Positions 8,737 to 20,400 of a DNA stretch of 64,000 bases are shown here, piece after piece. Source of the DNA: Closterium sp. NIES-65 (lineage: Eukaryota > Streptophyta > Zygnematophyceae > Desmidiales > Closteriaceae); assembly GCA_948144175.1 (NCBI GenBank), contig CANXME010001290.1, positions 634,501 to 698,500 of the forward strand, written 5' to 3'. Each line of letters starts with the position of its first letter. Position 1 is the stretch's first letter. The notes beneath the pieces are model-generated. The model had not been told where the DNA came from. It searched no databases and saw only the letters and a list, made by a program, of their open reading frames with translations. Both the position numbers and the translations under genes were made by a program.

Positions 8737-11426
8737 CCTTCCCCGTCCACAGCAAGGCTGGGGAGGTCTCCGGCCTGGAGACCCTGGGCTTTAGGTTAAG
8801 CTGATGCGCCGCGTACCTCACCGCAAACGGCCACAGAAAATGGGGAGCAGCCGCATGCATCATAGACGTACGAGCGACGTCCATGACCATGCCAATGTGG
8901 CGCTCAGCAATCCCATTTTGCTGCGGGGAGTCCGGAAGCGTGAAGGTCTGACGAATCCCTCGTGCGCGACAGTAGGCTCTCAGAAGGTCAGAAGAAAACT
9001 CCCCGCCTCTGTCCGAGTGCAGACGCAGAACAGGAAAGTCCGAGCCAAAGCTCTGCCTGAGCTGGAGAAGAGCTGCGCGGATCCAGTCGATCAGCACCTC
9101 AGTGACATCACCCTTGTTGCGCAAGGGGAAGACTCCAGTGTAACGCAAGTAGTTGTCAACAACGAGCAGGAAGTAGTGCTCGTGACCCTTTCCACGGATG
9201 CGGGCTGGGCCCCACACGTCCATGTGAAGCGTCTGCAACGGGGCCTCTGTCGGAGGAAACTGGGAGGAGTGAGGGGAAGCACGCTGGCGGCCCTCGACAC
9301 AGAGGACACAGGTAGGGCCAGGGCCTTGAGGAGGGGGAGGGAGGTACTGGGGTAGACCAGACACAAGAAGACGGGAGGCCATGCCTCTGAGCCGAAGCAG
9401 AGAGGGGTGACCAAGGCGGTGGTGCCAGAGGAGAGTCTCGTGAGACAGGAGACGACACGAACACGGGGCAGACTCAGGACCAGACCTGGACGCTGCAGCA
9501 AACACCTGGCCAGACGCAGCGACCCTACCAGACTCAGCAACGGGAGGAGACGCAGTGGTCAGTGTGTACAGGCTCGACCCTGGCTGACGTGTAAACGTAG
9601 CCAGGTGTCGGCCTGTGCTCGCCTCTGTGCAGTGCGTCACCGGCTGACGTGCAGGAGTAAACTGGTGTACTCCCACATCCTGTAGGTCAGCACCACTCAC
9701 CAAGTTCGTAGAGAACGAGGGGAGGTAGAGACCAGACAGGGTGCCCGAGGGAGCCGCCGGACACGGGAGAGCTGTGGAGAAGCAAGACAAGAAAGGACCC
9801 CTAGAGGGGTTAGCCAAAGACACCGCAACCGGCCGACTAAGCGGCGTGAGTGTGGTACGATCCCAAAAGAAGGAGCGAGAAGCTCGAGAGTCAAGGGTGA
9901 AGGTGAGGGAGGCCGAAGCCGACGAAGTACCTGAGAGCGCAGACTCACCTGTACCTGAGGACGCAGACGCACTAGCACCTAGAGCAGTAGCATCGCAAGC
10001 ACCTAGGACAGCTGCCGCACCAGTACCTGGAGCAGCAGTCTCAATGCCGAGATCGGGCGGGAAACACCGGTAACAGTCACCCTCATCACCAATAGACACA
10101 GCATACATTGCAGAGAGAATAGCATCGAAGTCAAGATCATAGATGGCAACACCCGCCCTAGACAGCTCACCCCAACGAGGGATCTCTGCGGCCTACGGGA
10201 ACTGGTGACGCCACGCGTCCGTCGGGCGGCCAAAGCAGCGCTGGGTGGGGTGCGCACCCCCACACTGCTCACCCGCACGGTCGCCGGTGCGCAGGACGTA
10301 GGTGCACGAACCAAAGCCCCCACCCCGCTGGTGTGCAGTCTACCACTCACGGAGCTGCTGAGGGGACAGGGTGTCACGCCCGCGCTGCTGCTGTTGGCGC
10401 GAGCTACCACAGGAGCCACTCCTCTGCGAAGACCCGCGACTAGCTTCTCCGCCACTGCCGCCGCCTCCGCCGCCTCCGCTCTTGCCGCCGCCTCCGCCGC
10501 CTCTGCCGCCTCCTTTACCGCCACCACCTCCGCCACCTCCGCTCCCACCGCCACCGCCGCCGCCGCCTCCGCCTCCACTACCGCCACCGACCCCTCCACT
10601 CCCACCTCCACTCCCACCGCCACCCCCACTTCCCCCACCGCCACCACCTCCACCTCCACCGCCCCCGCTCCCTCCCCCACCGCCCTTGCCCCCTTTGCCC
10701 TTGCTAGGGCGGCGTCTCCCGCTAGGGGTAGACGCCGCACCGACCGACTCAAGACCAAGGAGATCGGCCGCAGCAGTAGAGGCAACAGAGGGCAGAAGGG
10801 GGGAGGGGGAACACCCCTCAAAAATGGGGGCGCGCGGGTCACCTCGAGAGGCTCCTAGAGCGACTATGCTCTTCTCTATCGCTAGGAGGGCCTTCTCAAG
10901 GAGGTCAACAGTGAGAGTGGTGGGACAGACTATGTAGTAGAGAGTGATGTACATGGGGGGGGGGGTTCTTGGCGCAGAACTCAGCAGGAAGTGCAGCGCG
11001 GTAGCGAGTGTCACTAGTGCGGAGGTGCGTAATGAGGTCAGCTACTGTGGGAAAGGCAGCGAGGTCAGGGAAGAGGTACGGTAGCATGAGACGGCTCAGT
11101 GCAGCAGTGGCAGGGGAGGAGTAGCGCGCGATTATAGCGTCGTACAAGGTCTGAGCACTCTTGTGCTGACTAAAGTGCGCACGCTCGGAGGTAGGGAGGT
11201 GGCGACGCACAGCAAGACGTGCAGCAGCATCGCACGTGGCCCACTGAGAGCGAACAGTGGGGTTAGCATCAGCAGCAGGGGCAGGAGAGGCGCTAGAGGT
11301 GAGGTCAAAGAGAGAGAGACCGTCTGCCCTACCGCACTGTAAGAATTGCTGCAGGTCGTCGACCCAGACCTCAAAGTCAATAGCTCGACCCTCAGCGTCA
11401 AAAGCGAGGACACTAGGGGTAGCCAT
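8633..11426 (-). pseudogene. copia B gag, protease and integrase (frameshifted)
   Basis: Gag starts at 11426 with M-A-T-P-S-V-L-A-F-D. A C run encoding K-N-P-P-P-M is 11 long here (near 10965) against 10 in A, C and G, giving a +1 shift. Just after it a 17-codon block present in other copies is missing (after Y-Y-I-V). The poly-Gly gag tail is at about 10430-10720. A separate open stretch, 8633-10108, carries protease (L-D-S-R-A-S-R-S-F-F, with Arg in place of the Gly of D-S-G-A, so probably dead), the HHCC zinc domain, and the integrase core with M-D-V-W-G-P, H-S-D-R-G-G-E-F and N-G-I-A-E-R. It ends in a stop near 8633 in the C-terminal part. Confidence 0.85.
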
Positions 11427-12289
11427 GACAACAGTAGACTAGCAGTGCAAGCAGTAGGGAAAGGGGCAGTGCAGTGACAGAGGCGCTGTGCTCACCGGAC
11501 AGGGCTGCTTGGGCGGCTTGGCAGTAGGGCGGCTTGGCGGCTTGGCGGCTCGGCTGCTCGGCGGTTCGGCCGCTAGGCGGCTCGGCGGCTCGGCTGCTGG
11601 GCGACTGGGCGGCTCGGTGGCTCGGCGGTCGGGCGGCTGGGCGGCTCAGCGGCTCGGCTGCTCTGCTGCCGGGCGGCTCGGTTGTGCTGCTGAAGGGCGG
11701 CGCGGCGGTCGGCGGCTCGGCTGGGTGAGGTGGCTCGGGCGGCGCGGGCGACGGGCGGCGCTGTAGTAGTGAAGGCGGCGGGCACGCAACTGAGGGCGGC
11801 AAGGCCGTAAGTGAGGGCGGCGGGGCCGCAAACGAGGGCGGCGGGCCGCAGGTGAGGGCGGGGACGGGCCGCAACTGAAGGCGGCGGGGCCGCAAGTGAG
11901 GGCGGCGTGGCCACCGGTGAGGGCAGCGGAGCCGCAAGTGAGGGCGGCGGGGCCGCAGGTGAGGGCGGCGACGGGGCCGCAGCTGAGGGCGGCGTCAGGG
12001 CCGCACGTGAGGGCGGCGACAAGCCACAGGTGAGGGTGGCGGCGGGGCCGCAGCTGAGGGCGGCGACGAGGCCGCAAGTGAGGGCGGCGACGGGCCGCAG
12101 GTGAGGGCGGCAACGGGGCCGCAGCTGAGGGCGGCGTCGAGGCCGCAGGTGAGTGCGGCGACGGGCCGCATCTGAGGGCGACGACGGTGCCACAGCTGAG
12201 GGCGGCTCTGAGGCCGCAAATGAGGGCGGCGACGGGGCTGCTGCTGAGGGCGGCGACGGGGCCGCAGGTGAGGGCGGCGGGGCCGCAGG
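11427..12289 (-). repeat. GC-rich leader of copia B
   Basis: No gene. On the minus strand it begins right at the LTR end with repeats of CCTGCGGCCCCGCCGCCCTCA type (about 11830-12290), followed by repeats of the AGCCGAGCCGCC type (about 11520-11720). The last part before gag keeps the GTCCGGTGAGCACAG donor-like sequence seen in G. Primer site and hairpin are missing. Confidence 0.75.
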
Positions 12290-12418
12290 TGAAACTTAGA
12301 ACGAGAATGAATGAACTATGAATGAACTGAGTACAAGTACTAACCCTATTTGGGTTGCACCCCTTATGGGCTACCCCACTATAGCCTACACAATAAGCAT
12401 AAGCTCTATGTTCTGACA
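12290..12418 (-). repeat. 5' LTR of copia B
   Basis: Reverse complement TGTCAGAACATAGAGC to TTCTAAGTTTCA. Carries a 10-bp duplication around ATGAATGAACT compared with the other LTR. Confidence 0.85.
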
Positions 12419-15400
12419 TACTCCTCACTCCTCCCAGTTTCCTCCGACAGAGGCCCCGCTGCAGACGCTTCACATGGACGTGTGGGGCCCGGCCCGCGTC
12501 CGTGGACAGGGTCACGAGCGCTACTTCCTGCTGGTGGTTGACGACTACTCGCGTTACACCACAGTCTTCCCCTTGCGCAGCAAGGGTGATGTAACTGAGG
12601 TGCTGATCGACTGGATCCGCGCAGCTCGTCTCCAGCTCAGGCGGAGCTTCGGCTCGGACTTTCCTGTTCTACGTCTACACTCTGACAAAGGCGGAGAGTT
12701 CTCCTCTAACCTTCTGCAAGCCTACAGCCTTGCATGAGGCATCCGCTTGACCTTCACGCTTCCGGACTCTCAAATATGGGATTGCTGAGCGCCGCATTGG
12801 CATGGTCATGGACGTCGCCCGTACGTCCATGATGCATGCGGCTGCCCCCCATTTTCTGTGGCGGTTTGCGGTCCGGTACGCCGCGCATCAGATCAACCTT
12901 CAGCCCAGGGTCTCCATGCCGGAGACCTCCCCTGCTATGGTGTGGACGGGGAAGGTTAGTGATGCGTCTCCGTTCCGTGTCTAGGGATCTCGGGCGTTTG
13001 TCCGCGACTTGTCTGCGGACAAGCTGTCCCCTCGTGCTGCTCCCTGCGTCTTCCTGGGTTTCCCCCCTGACGCGCCAGGGTGGCAGTTCTACCACCCCAC
13101 CTCTCGCCGTGTTCTGTCCTCCCAGGACGTCACGTTCGACGAGTCGGTCCCCTACTACCGTCTCTTCCCCTACCGCACTCCGTCCCTCCCCCCGCCACCG
13201 CTCTTCCTTGTGCCAGGTCCCCCCCCGGTAGACCCCATCCCCCCTCAGGGTCCTGCCCCTTCAGGTGTGTCCCAGGTAGACGTTGTTGAGCCTGTCGAGG
13301 TCGCTCGTGACTCTGGTGCTGCTGAGGGTGCTGAGCCTGGGGGTGCTGACTCTGGGGGTGCTGAGCGTGTGGGTACTCCGCCTGGGGGTGCTAAGCCTGG
13401 GGGTGTTGAGCCTTGGGGTGCTGAGCCTGGGAGTGTTGAGCCTGGAGGTGCTGAGCCTGGGGGTGCTGAGCCTGGGGGTGCTACGCCTGGGGGTGCTAGG
13501 CTTGGAGGTGCTGAGCTTGGGGGTGCGGAGCCTGAGGGAGCTGGGCCTGCACGTGTGGCGTCTGGCGGTGCTGTGCCTGGCGGTTCTCTGGGTGCTTCGT
13601 CTCGCCGGGAGCCACTCTCTTCACAGGAGCTGCGTGAGTGGTTCGCCCGGCGCTGGAGGCGAGCTGCTCGAGCTGGAGGTGGTGCGGGTACTGGAGGTTC
13701 TGCTGCTGCTGAGGGTGCTGGTGTGGCGGGTCCCGGAGGTGCTCGTACTAGAGCTGCTAGGCCTGCGGGTACTTCTGGAGTTGGAGCTGCTGCGGGTGCT
13801 GGCGCGGAGGCTACTGCTATCGGTCCTGGAGGCGGTCCTGCTGGGGGTGCTACTGGTGCTGCTGGAGGTACTGGAGCTGGAGGTGCTGCTGGTGGTGGTG
13901 CAGCCGCTAGGGGTATTGGTGCTGACCCTGCAGTGTCTAGAGTTGCCGCGCGGCCTCGGCCGTACTTCGTTCCGCTCCTTCAGCAGGTTCTTGGTCTCCC
14001 GCCTTCTACTGGTCCTCCTCCTCCCTTCGAGTGTCCACAGCCTTTCAAGTCACAGTTACAGTTACAGCCAGCCTCCCCACTGCCTGCTCCGTCTCCCTAC
14101 ACTGGTTCTACTGGAGGTCTTGCTGAGCGTCGTGAGCCTGCGTCTCGCCCTGCGTTGCCTGTCCGTGCTGCTCGCACTAGTGGTCGCGGTTTAAGTCAGC
14201 GTCCTCCTCCTGTCCCTGGCACGCACCGGATGTCTCTACATCCGTCCACTGCTCCTCTGTGTGCCCCTTTACCTTCTCCTCCTGAGTCTTCTCTTACTGC
14301 TTTTGCCGACCTGGAGTCGGACTCTCTTCGTGCTGCCAGTCCTACTGTTTCGCGTCTCCTTGCTACTATTGTCACTGACCCTTCCTTTGAGTCCACTGCT
14401 GCGTCTGCTCTAGTTGCTGAGCTCGTCAACTTTGCTGCTCGCTGTCGCCTAGACTACGCCGCCAGTCTTGTTGCTGAGTTTGAGTCTGTCTGTCCTCCGT
14501 CCGTCGGGGGTAAGTGTGCCCTTGGCACGGACGTCCTTGAGGACAGGCAGGAGGAGTTCCATTGTCTGGCTGCTGCTTCACCTCATCTCGTGTCCGTACT
14601 GCTTACCCTTGAGGGAGACCCGAATGCACTTGACATCCCGACTCCGCGCTCTTACGCGAAGGCGATAGAGGGTCCCTACTCCTCTCAGTGGCAGGCAGCT
14701 ATGGACGCAGAGATGGCTTCCTGGAAGTCCACAGGCACCTACGTTGACAAGGTTCCCCCGCCTGGGGCGAACATCGTCAGTGGCATGTGGATTTTCAGGG
14801 TGAAGCGGCCCCCGGGTTCTCCGCCTGTCTTCAAGGCGCGTTACGTGGCTTGTGGCTTCAGTCAGCGGCAGGGAGTTGACTACTTTCAGACCTTCTCTCC
14901 CACCCCGAAGATGACCACTCTTCGGGTACTGCTACACATAGCTGCTCACCGCGACTACGAGCTGCACTCTCTTGACTTCAGCACAGCTTTCTAGCAGGGC
15001 AGCCTGCACGAGGAGATCTGGCTGCGCCGCCCACGTGGCTTCACTGGGTCTTTTCCTCCTGGCACCCAGTGGAGCCTCCGGCGGCCAGTCTACGGTCTCC
15101 GCCAGGCACCGCGTGAGTGGCACGATACACTGAGGACTACACTTGCGGCTCTTGGGTTTGCTCCCTCTACTGCCGACCCGTCGCTGTTTCTGCGCACCAA
15201 CACCTCTCTGCCGCCATTCTACATCCTCGTGTACGTCGACGACTTGGTCTTTGCCACAGCTGACACTGCTGGACTCGCCTACGTGAAGTCCGAGCTGCAG
15301 AAGAGACACACGTGCACAGACCTGGGTGAACTGCGCAGCTACCTTGGCTTGCAGATCACCCGGGACAGAGCACGCCGCACCATTATCGTGACTCAGTCAC

Positions 15401-16215
15401 ACATGGTGCAGCAAGTCCTTCAGCGCTTCGGCTCCACGTACTCCTCGCCTCGGGCCACTCCTCTGCCTACTCGTCACTCGCTCTCAGCTCTGCCTTCAGA
15501 TGAGTCCGTAGAGTCGAGTGGCCCCTATCCAGAGCTTGTTGGCTGCCTCATGTACCTGATGACCTGCACACGACCTGACCTTGCATACCCTCTTAGCATT
15601 CTCGCACGCTATGTTGCTCCTAGGAGACACAGACCGGAGCACATGGCTGCAGCGAAGAGGGTGTTGCGCTACTTGTGCAGTACGTCAGGCATGGGGCTTG
15701 TGCTTGGAGGGCAGAGTCCAGTGGTCCTCACTGGGCACGCAGACGCTTCTTAGGCTGACGATCAGGCTACGTAGCGGTCGTTACAAGGTTACACCTTCAG
15801 CCTTGGTTCCGGCTCTGTTTCGTGGCGGGCTACTCGCTCGTCTTCTGTTCTCGGCTCCAGTTGTGAGACTGAGATCTACGCTGGGGCCATGGCTGCACAG
15901 GAGCTTCGCTTGCTCACCTATCTGCTGGCTGACTTCGGAAAGCCGCCTCGTTCTCCTCCAGTGCTGTACGTAGACAACAAGGCCATGGTGGCCTTGTGTC
16001 GAGAGCAGAGACTGGAGCACAGAACGAAGCACATTGCTCTCCGCTACGTCCTTGCTCGTGAGCTGCAGCAGCGTGGTCAGCTGCGTCTTGCGTACGTGGC
16101 CTCTGAGGCCAACACTGCTGATATCTTCACCAAGGCGCTTGCGCCTTGTGATCATCAGCACTTTTGTACTCAGGTGGGTCTTGTGCCTGCCTTGCCTCAC
16201 TTGCTCACCTCTTGA
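12419..16215 (+). pseudogene. copia A integrase core through RNase H (decayed)
   Basis: Resumes A's polyprotein after B. Order: integrase core (M-D-V-W-G-P near 12475, H-S-D-K-G-G-E-F near 12683, with a TGA stop and a small deletion before the catalytic Glu block I-A-E-R-R near 12780), C-terminal region from 13009, G-A-E-P-G linker (about 13320-13540), RT (V-S-G-M-W-I-F near 14775; Y-V-D-D near 15232) and RNase H (to 16215). In-frame TAG codons at about 14993 (L-Q position), 15752 (W in D-A-S-W) and 15772 (Q) break it. Several are consistent with C-to-T or G-to-A change. Confidence 0.88.
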
Positions 16216-16304
16216 CCTTGCTTGTACTGTTACATATATATATATACACCTGCTCTTGCTTGTCTAGCCTTTTTATATATATATGTACTCCTGCATGTGA
16301 ACTG

Positions 16305-16439
16305 TGTCAGAACATCATAGCTGATGCATGTTTGTAGGCTATAGTGGGGTAGCACATATGGGGTACAGATTCCTAGGGTTTGCCACTTTTGTACCCAATT
16401 CAGACTTAGTCATTTCATTCCTGTTTACCTAACTTCACA
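16305..16439 (+). repeat. 5' LTR of copia C
   Basis: 135 bp, TGTCAGAACATCATAGC to CTAACTTCACA. Identical to the 3' LTR. Confidence 0.95.
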
Positions 16440-16489
16440 TGGTATAGAGCGGGTCCCTCTTAAGGACCGAATTTTTTTTGGGCCCACCC
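16440..16489 (+). promoter_or_regulatory. Primer-binding site, hairpin and GGGCCCACC box of copia C
   Basis: TGGTATAGAGC primer site (one base short of TGGTATCAGAGC), then a stem GGGTCC / GGACC, an AT spacer and GGGCCCACC. Relative to A and G the helix bases differ on both strands so that pairing is kept. Confidence 0.7.
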
Positions 16490-17473
16490 ACAAACTTCTC
16501 TCTGCCCGGAGCGCCCTACTCTCCCCGAGGCGCGCTCCCCCCCCCCCTTAGTGCGCTTCGCGCTGCCCTCGTGGGCCCCGCGCGAGTCGCGCGTGCAAAA
16601 TTTTTTTTAGCGCGCGCGACTTGGGCACACGTCGCGCGGGCTCTACGACCGCGCCGCGCCGCCCTCTCGGCCCGGCTGCGCCCAGCCGCCCTCGAACCGG
16701 CCACGCGGCCGCTTCGTCGCAGCCGCGGGCCCCGCTTTTGACGGCCCCGCCGTTCGTTTTTTACGGCCCACGACTGCCTCAGCCGGCCCCGCCGTTTCCT
16801 GTCACGGCCCCGCCGTCCCCTCTCCCGGCCCCGCCGCTGCACCTTCCCGGCCCGCCGCTGAGACCTGACGGCCCCGCCGCTGCACCTTCTGACGGCCCGC
16901 CGCTGCACCTTCTGACGGCCCGCCGCTGCACCCTGACGGCCCGTCACTGCACCCGTCCCGGCCCCGCCGGCTTCTGTCCCGGCCCTGCCGACGCACCTCT
17001 GCTGGCCCCGCCACTGCACACCCGGCCCCGCCGTCCCCTGTCCCGGCCCGCCGCTGCACCCTGCCGGCTCCGCCGTCCCCTGTCCCGGCCCCGCCGCTGC
17101 ACCCTGAAGGCTCCGCCGTCCCCTGTCCCGGCCCCGCCGCTGCACCCTGACGGCTCCCGCCGTCTCTTGTTCCGGACCGCCCAGCAGCAGCTGAGCCGCC
17201 CAGCAGCAGCCGAGCAGCCCAGCAGCAGCCGAGTCGCCCAGCAGCAGCCGAGCCGCTCAGCAGCAGCCGAGCCGCCCTACGCCGAGCCGCCCGGTACCCG
17301 AGCCGCCCTGCCGCCGAGCCGCCCGGGAGCCGCGCCGCTGTGCACCCGAGCCGCCCGGTCACAGTGCTGCCTTCCTTTCGAGCTGCACGACCAGCCCTGC
17401 CTGGTGAGCACAGTCCCACTGTCACTGCGTGCTCTCCCCCCCCTACCGCGTGCACTGCTTCGCTGTCGCCGCC
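16490..17473 (+). repeat. GC-rich leader of copia C
   Basis: No gene. Holds irregular repeats of GGCCCCGCCGCTGCACCCTG type (about 16790-17160), then CAGCAGCCGAGCCGCC repeats (about 17185-17290). Ends with CTGGTGAGCACAG (about 17400) and a pyrimidine-rich stretch before the gag start. Confidence 0.75.
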
Positions 17474-20400
17474 ATGGCTACCCCTAGTGTCCTAGCTTTT
17501 GACGCTGAGGGCCGTGCCATTGATTTTGAGGTCTAGTTAGACGACCTGCAGCTGTTCTTACAGTGCGACAGGGCTGACAGCCTTTCTCTCTTTGACCTCA
17601 CCTCTGGCGCCTCTCCTGCTCCTGCTGCTGATGCTGATCCCACTGTCCGCTCTCAGTGGGCCACCCGCAATGCTGCTGCACGTCTTGCTGTGCGTCGCCA
17701 CCTCCCTACCTCTGAGCGTGCGCACTTTAGTCAGTACAAGAGTGCTCAGACCTTGTACGATGCTGTAGTTGCGCGCTACTCCTCCCCTGCCACTGCTGCA
17801 CTGAGCCGTCTCATGCTTCCCTACCTCTTTCCTGACCTCTCTGCCTTTCCCACTGTCGCTGACCTCATTACGCACCTCCGCACTAGTGACACTTGCTACC
17901 GCGCCGCCCTTCCTGCTGAGTTCTGCGCTAAGAACCCCCCCCCCATGTACATCACTCTCTACTACGTAGTCGCGCGCCTCCCTGACTCCCTCCGTGTAGT
18001 CAGGGACCACTTTCTCGCAGTCTGTCCCACCACTCTCACCGTCGACCTCCTCGAGAAGGCCCTCCTCGCAGCGGAGAGGAGCATAGTCGCTGTAGGTGCC
18101 TCTCGTGGTGACCATCGCATCCCCATCTTTGAGGGGTGCTCTCCTTCCCCCTTGCTGCCCTCTGTTGCCTCTGCTGCTGCGGCCGACCTGCTTGGTCTTG
18201 AGTCGGTCGGCGCGGCGTCTGCCCCTAGTGGGAGACGTCGCTCTAGCAAGGGCAAGGGGGGCAAGGGCGCGGGCGGAGCTGGAGGGGGCGGTGGCGGTGG
18301 CGGCGGAGGCGGCGGAGGGAGTGGGGGTGGCGGCGGGAGTAGTGGTGGTGGTGGTGGTGGCGGCAGCGGCGGAGACGGTGGTGGTGGTGGCAGCGGTGGT
18401 GGTGGAGGCAGCGGCGGGGGTGGAGGCGGTGGAGGTGGAGGCGGTGGAGGCGGCGGCGGAGGAGGCGGTGGTGGTGGAGGAGGTGGAGCTGGTCGTGGTG
18501 GTACCCAGCAGCAGAGCGGCGGCGGTGGTGGCCAGCGCTCGCAGCGGCAGCAGCAGCAGCGCTCGCGGGACATCCCTTCGCCTCAGCAGCTTCGTGAGTG
18601 GTACGCTGGGCGTCAGAGAGGTGGGGGTACTGGTCCCTGCGCCTACGTTCTTCGTTCCGGCGACCGCGCGGGTGAGCAGTGTGGGGGTGCCCACGCCACC
18701 CAGCGCTGCTTTGGCCGCCTGACGGACGCTTGGCGTCAGCAGTTCCCTGGGGCTAGTGAGATCCCTCGCTGGGATGAGCTTCTCAGGGCTGGTGTAGCGA
18801 TCTTTGATCTTGATTTTGATGCTATCCTTACTGCCATGTATGTTGTGGATTATAGTGAAGAGAATGAGGGTTACCGCTGTTTCCAGCCCGACCCGGGCAT
18901 TGGTACTGCTGCGCTAGGTGCTTGTGAGGCTGCTGCTCTAGGTGCCAGTGCGTCTGCGCTCTCAGGTACTGGTGAGACTGCGCTCTCAGGTACTGAGTCG
19001 TCCTCGTCCTCCCTCACTTTCACACTTGACTCCGGAGCTTCTCGCTCCTTCTTTCGAGACCGCACTACCCTTTCGCCACTCGACAGGCCGGTTGTGGTCT
19101 CCCTTGCTGACCCCTCTGGGGGTCCTGTCCTGTCTCACTTCTCCACTGTCCTCCCGTGTCCGGCTGCCCCTTCGGGCACCCTGTCGGGTCTGTACCTTCC
19201 CTCGTTCTCTACGAACTTGGTGAGTGGAGCGGACCTGCAGGATGGGGGTGTTCACCAGTTCACTCCTGCCCGTCAGCGGGTGACCCACTGCACAGAGGCT
19301 CGCACAGGCCGACACCTGGCCACGTTCTCGCGTCGGCCGGGGTCGAGTCTCTACACCCTGACCGTTGAGTCTCCTCCTGTCCCTGTGTCTGGTCAGGTGG
19401 CTGCGTCGGGTCAGGTACTTGCTGCTGCGTCCCGGTCAGGTCCTGAGTCTGCCCCCTGTTCTTGTCGCCTTCTGTCTCACGAGACTCTCCTGTGGCACCA
19501 CCGTCTTGGCCACCCCTCCTTGCCCCGTCTTCGGAGCATGGCTTCCCGTGTCCTTGTCTCTGGTCTTCCCCAGTCTCTCCCTCCTCTCCCCTCCGGGCCA
19601 GGACCTTCCTGTGTCCCCTGTGTCGAGGGTCGCCTCCGGGCTACTCCTCACTCCTCCCACTTCCCCCCGACAGAGGCTCCCCTGCAGTTGCTTCACATGG
19701 ATGTGTGGGGCCCAGCCCCCGTCCGTGGGCAGGGTTACGAGCGCTACTTCCTGTTGGTGGTTGACGACTACTCGCGCTACACCACAGTCCTCCCCTTGCG
19801 CAGCAAGGGTGCGGTCACTGAGGTGCTGATCGTCTGGATCCGCGAGGCTCGTCTCCAGCTCAGGAAGAGCTTCGGCTCGGACTTTCCTGTTCTGCGTCTG
19901 CACTCTGACAGAGGCGGAGAGTTCTCTTCTCGCCTTCTGCGAGACTACTGTCGTGCACGGGGGATCCGCCAGACCTTCACGCTTCCGGACTCACCACAGC
20001 AAAATGGGATTGCTGAGCGCCGCATTGGCATGGTCATGGATGTCGCTCGTACGTCCATGATGCATGCGGCTGCCCCCCATTTTCTGTGGCCGTTTGCGGT
20101 GAGGTACGCGGCGCATCAGCTCAACCTTCACCCCCGGGTCTCTCGGCGTGCGATGTCCCCAGTCTTGCTGTGGACAGGGAAGGTTGGCGATGCGTCTGTG
20201 TTCCGTGTCTGGGGATCTCGGGCGTTTGTCCGCGACTTGTCTGCGGACAAGCTGTCCCCCCGTGCTGCTCCCTGTGTCTTCCTTGGCTTCCCCACTGACG
20301 CCCCAGGGTGGCAGTTTTACCACCCCTCCTCTCGTCGTGTTCTGTCCTCCCAGGACGTCACGTTCGACGAGTCAGTCCCCTTCTACCGTCTCTTCCCCTA

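Larger units (their letters stand above)
5242..12418 (-). mobile_element. Ty1/copia element B, inverted, inserted in A's integrase
   Basis: Minus-strand element with LTRs at 12290-12418 (5') and 5242-5361 (3'). The integrase of A stops at GGGCTAC on the left and resumes at TACTCCTCAC on the right, exactly as in uninterrupted copies. The flanks TACCA/TACTC are an imperfect duplication. It encodes gag, protease, integrase, linker, RT and RNase H of the same family as A, C and G. Between its 5' LTR and GC-rich leader there is no primer-binding site: the TGGTATC segment and the first part of the leader are deleted, so this copy could not prime its own reverse transcription. Confidence 0.9.

Noticed and set aside
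17962..18573. Antisense poly-Pro open frames opposite the poly-Gly gag tails
   Set aside because: Shadow frames of GGN-rich coding sequence; the sense frame has the conserved gag domains on both sides.
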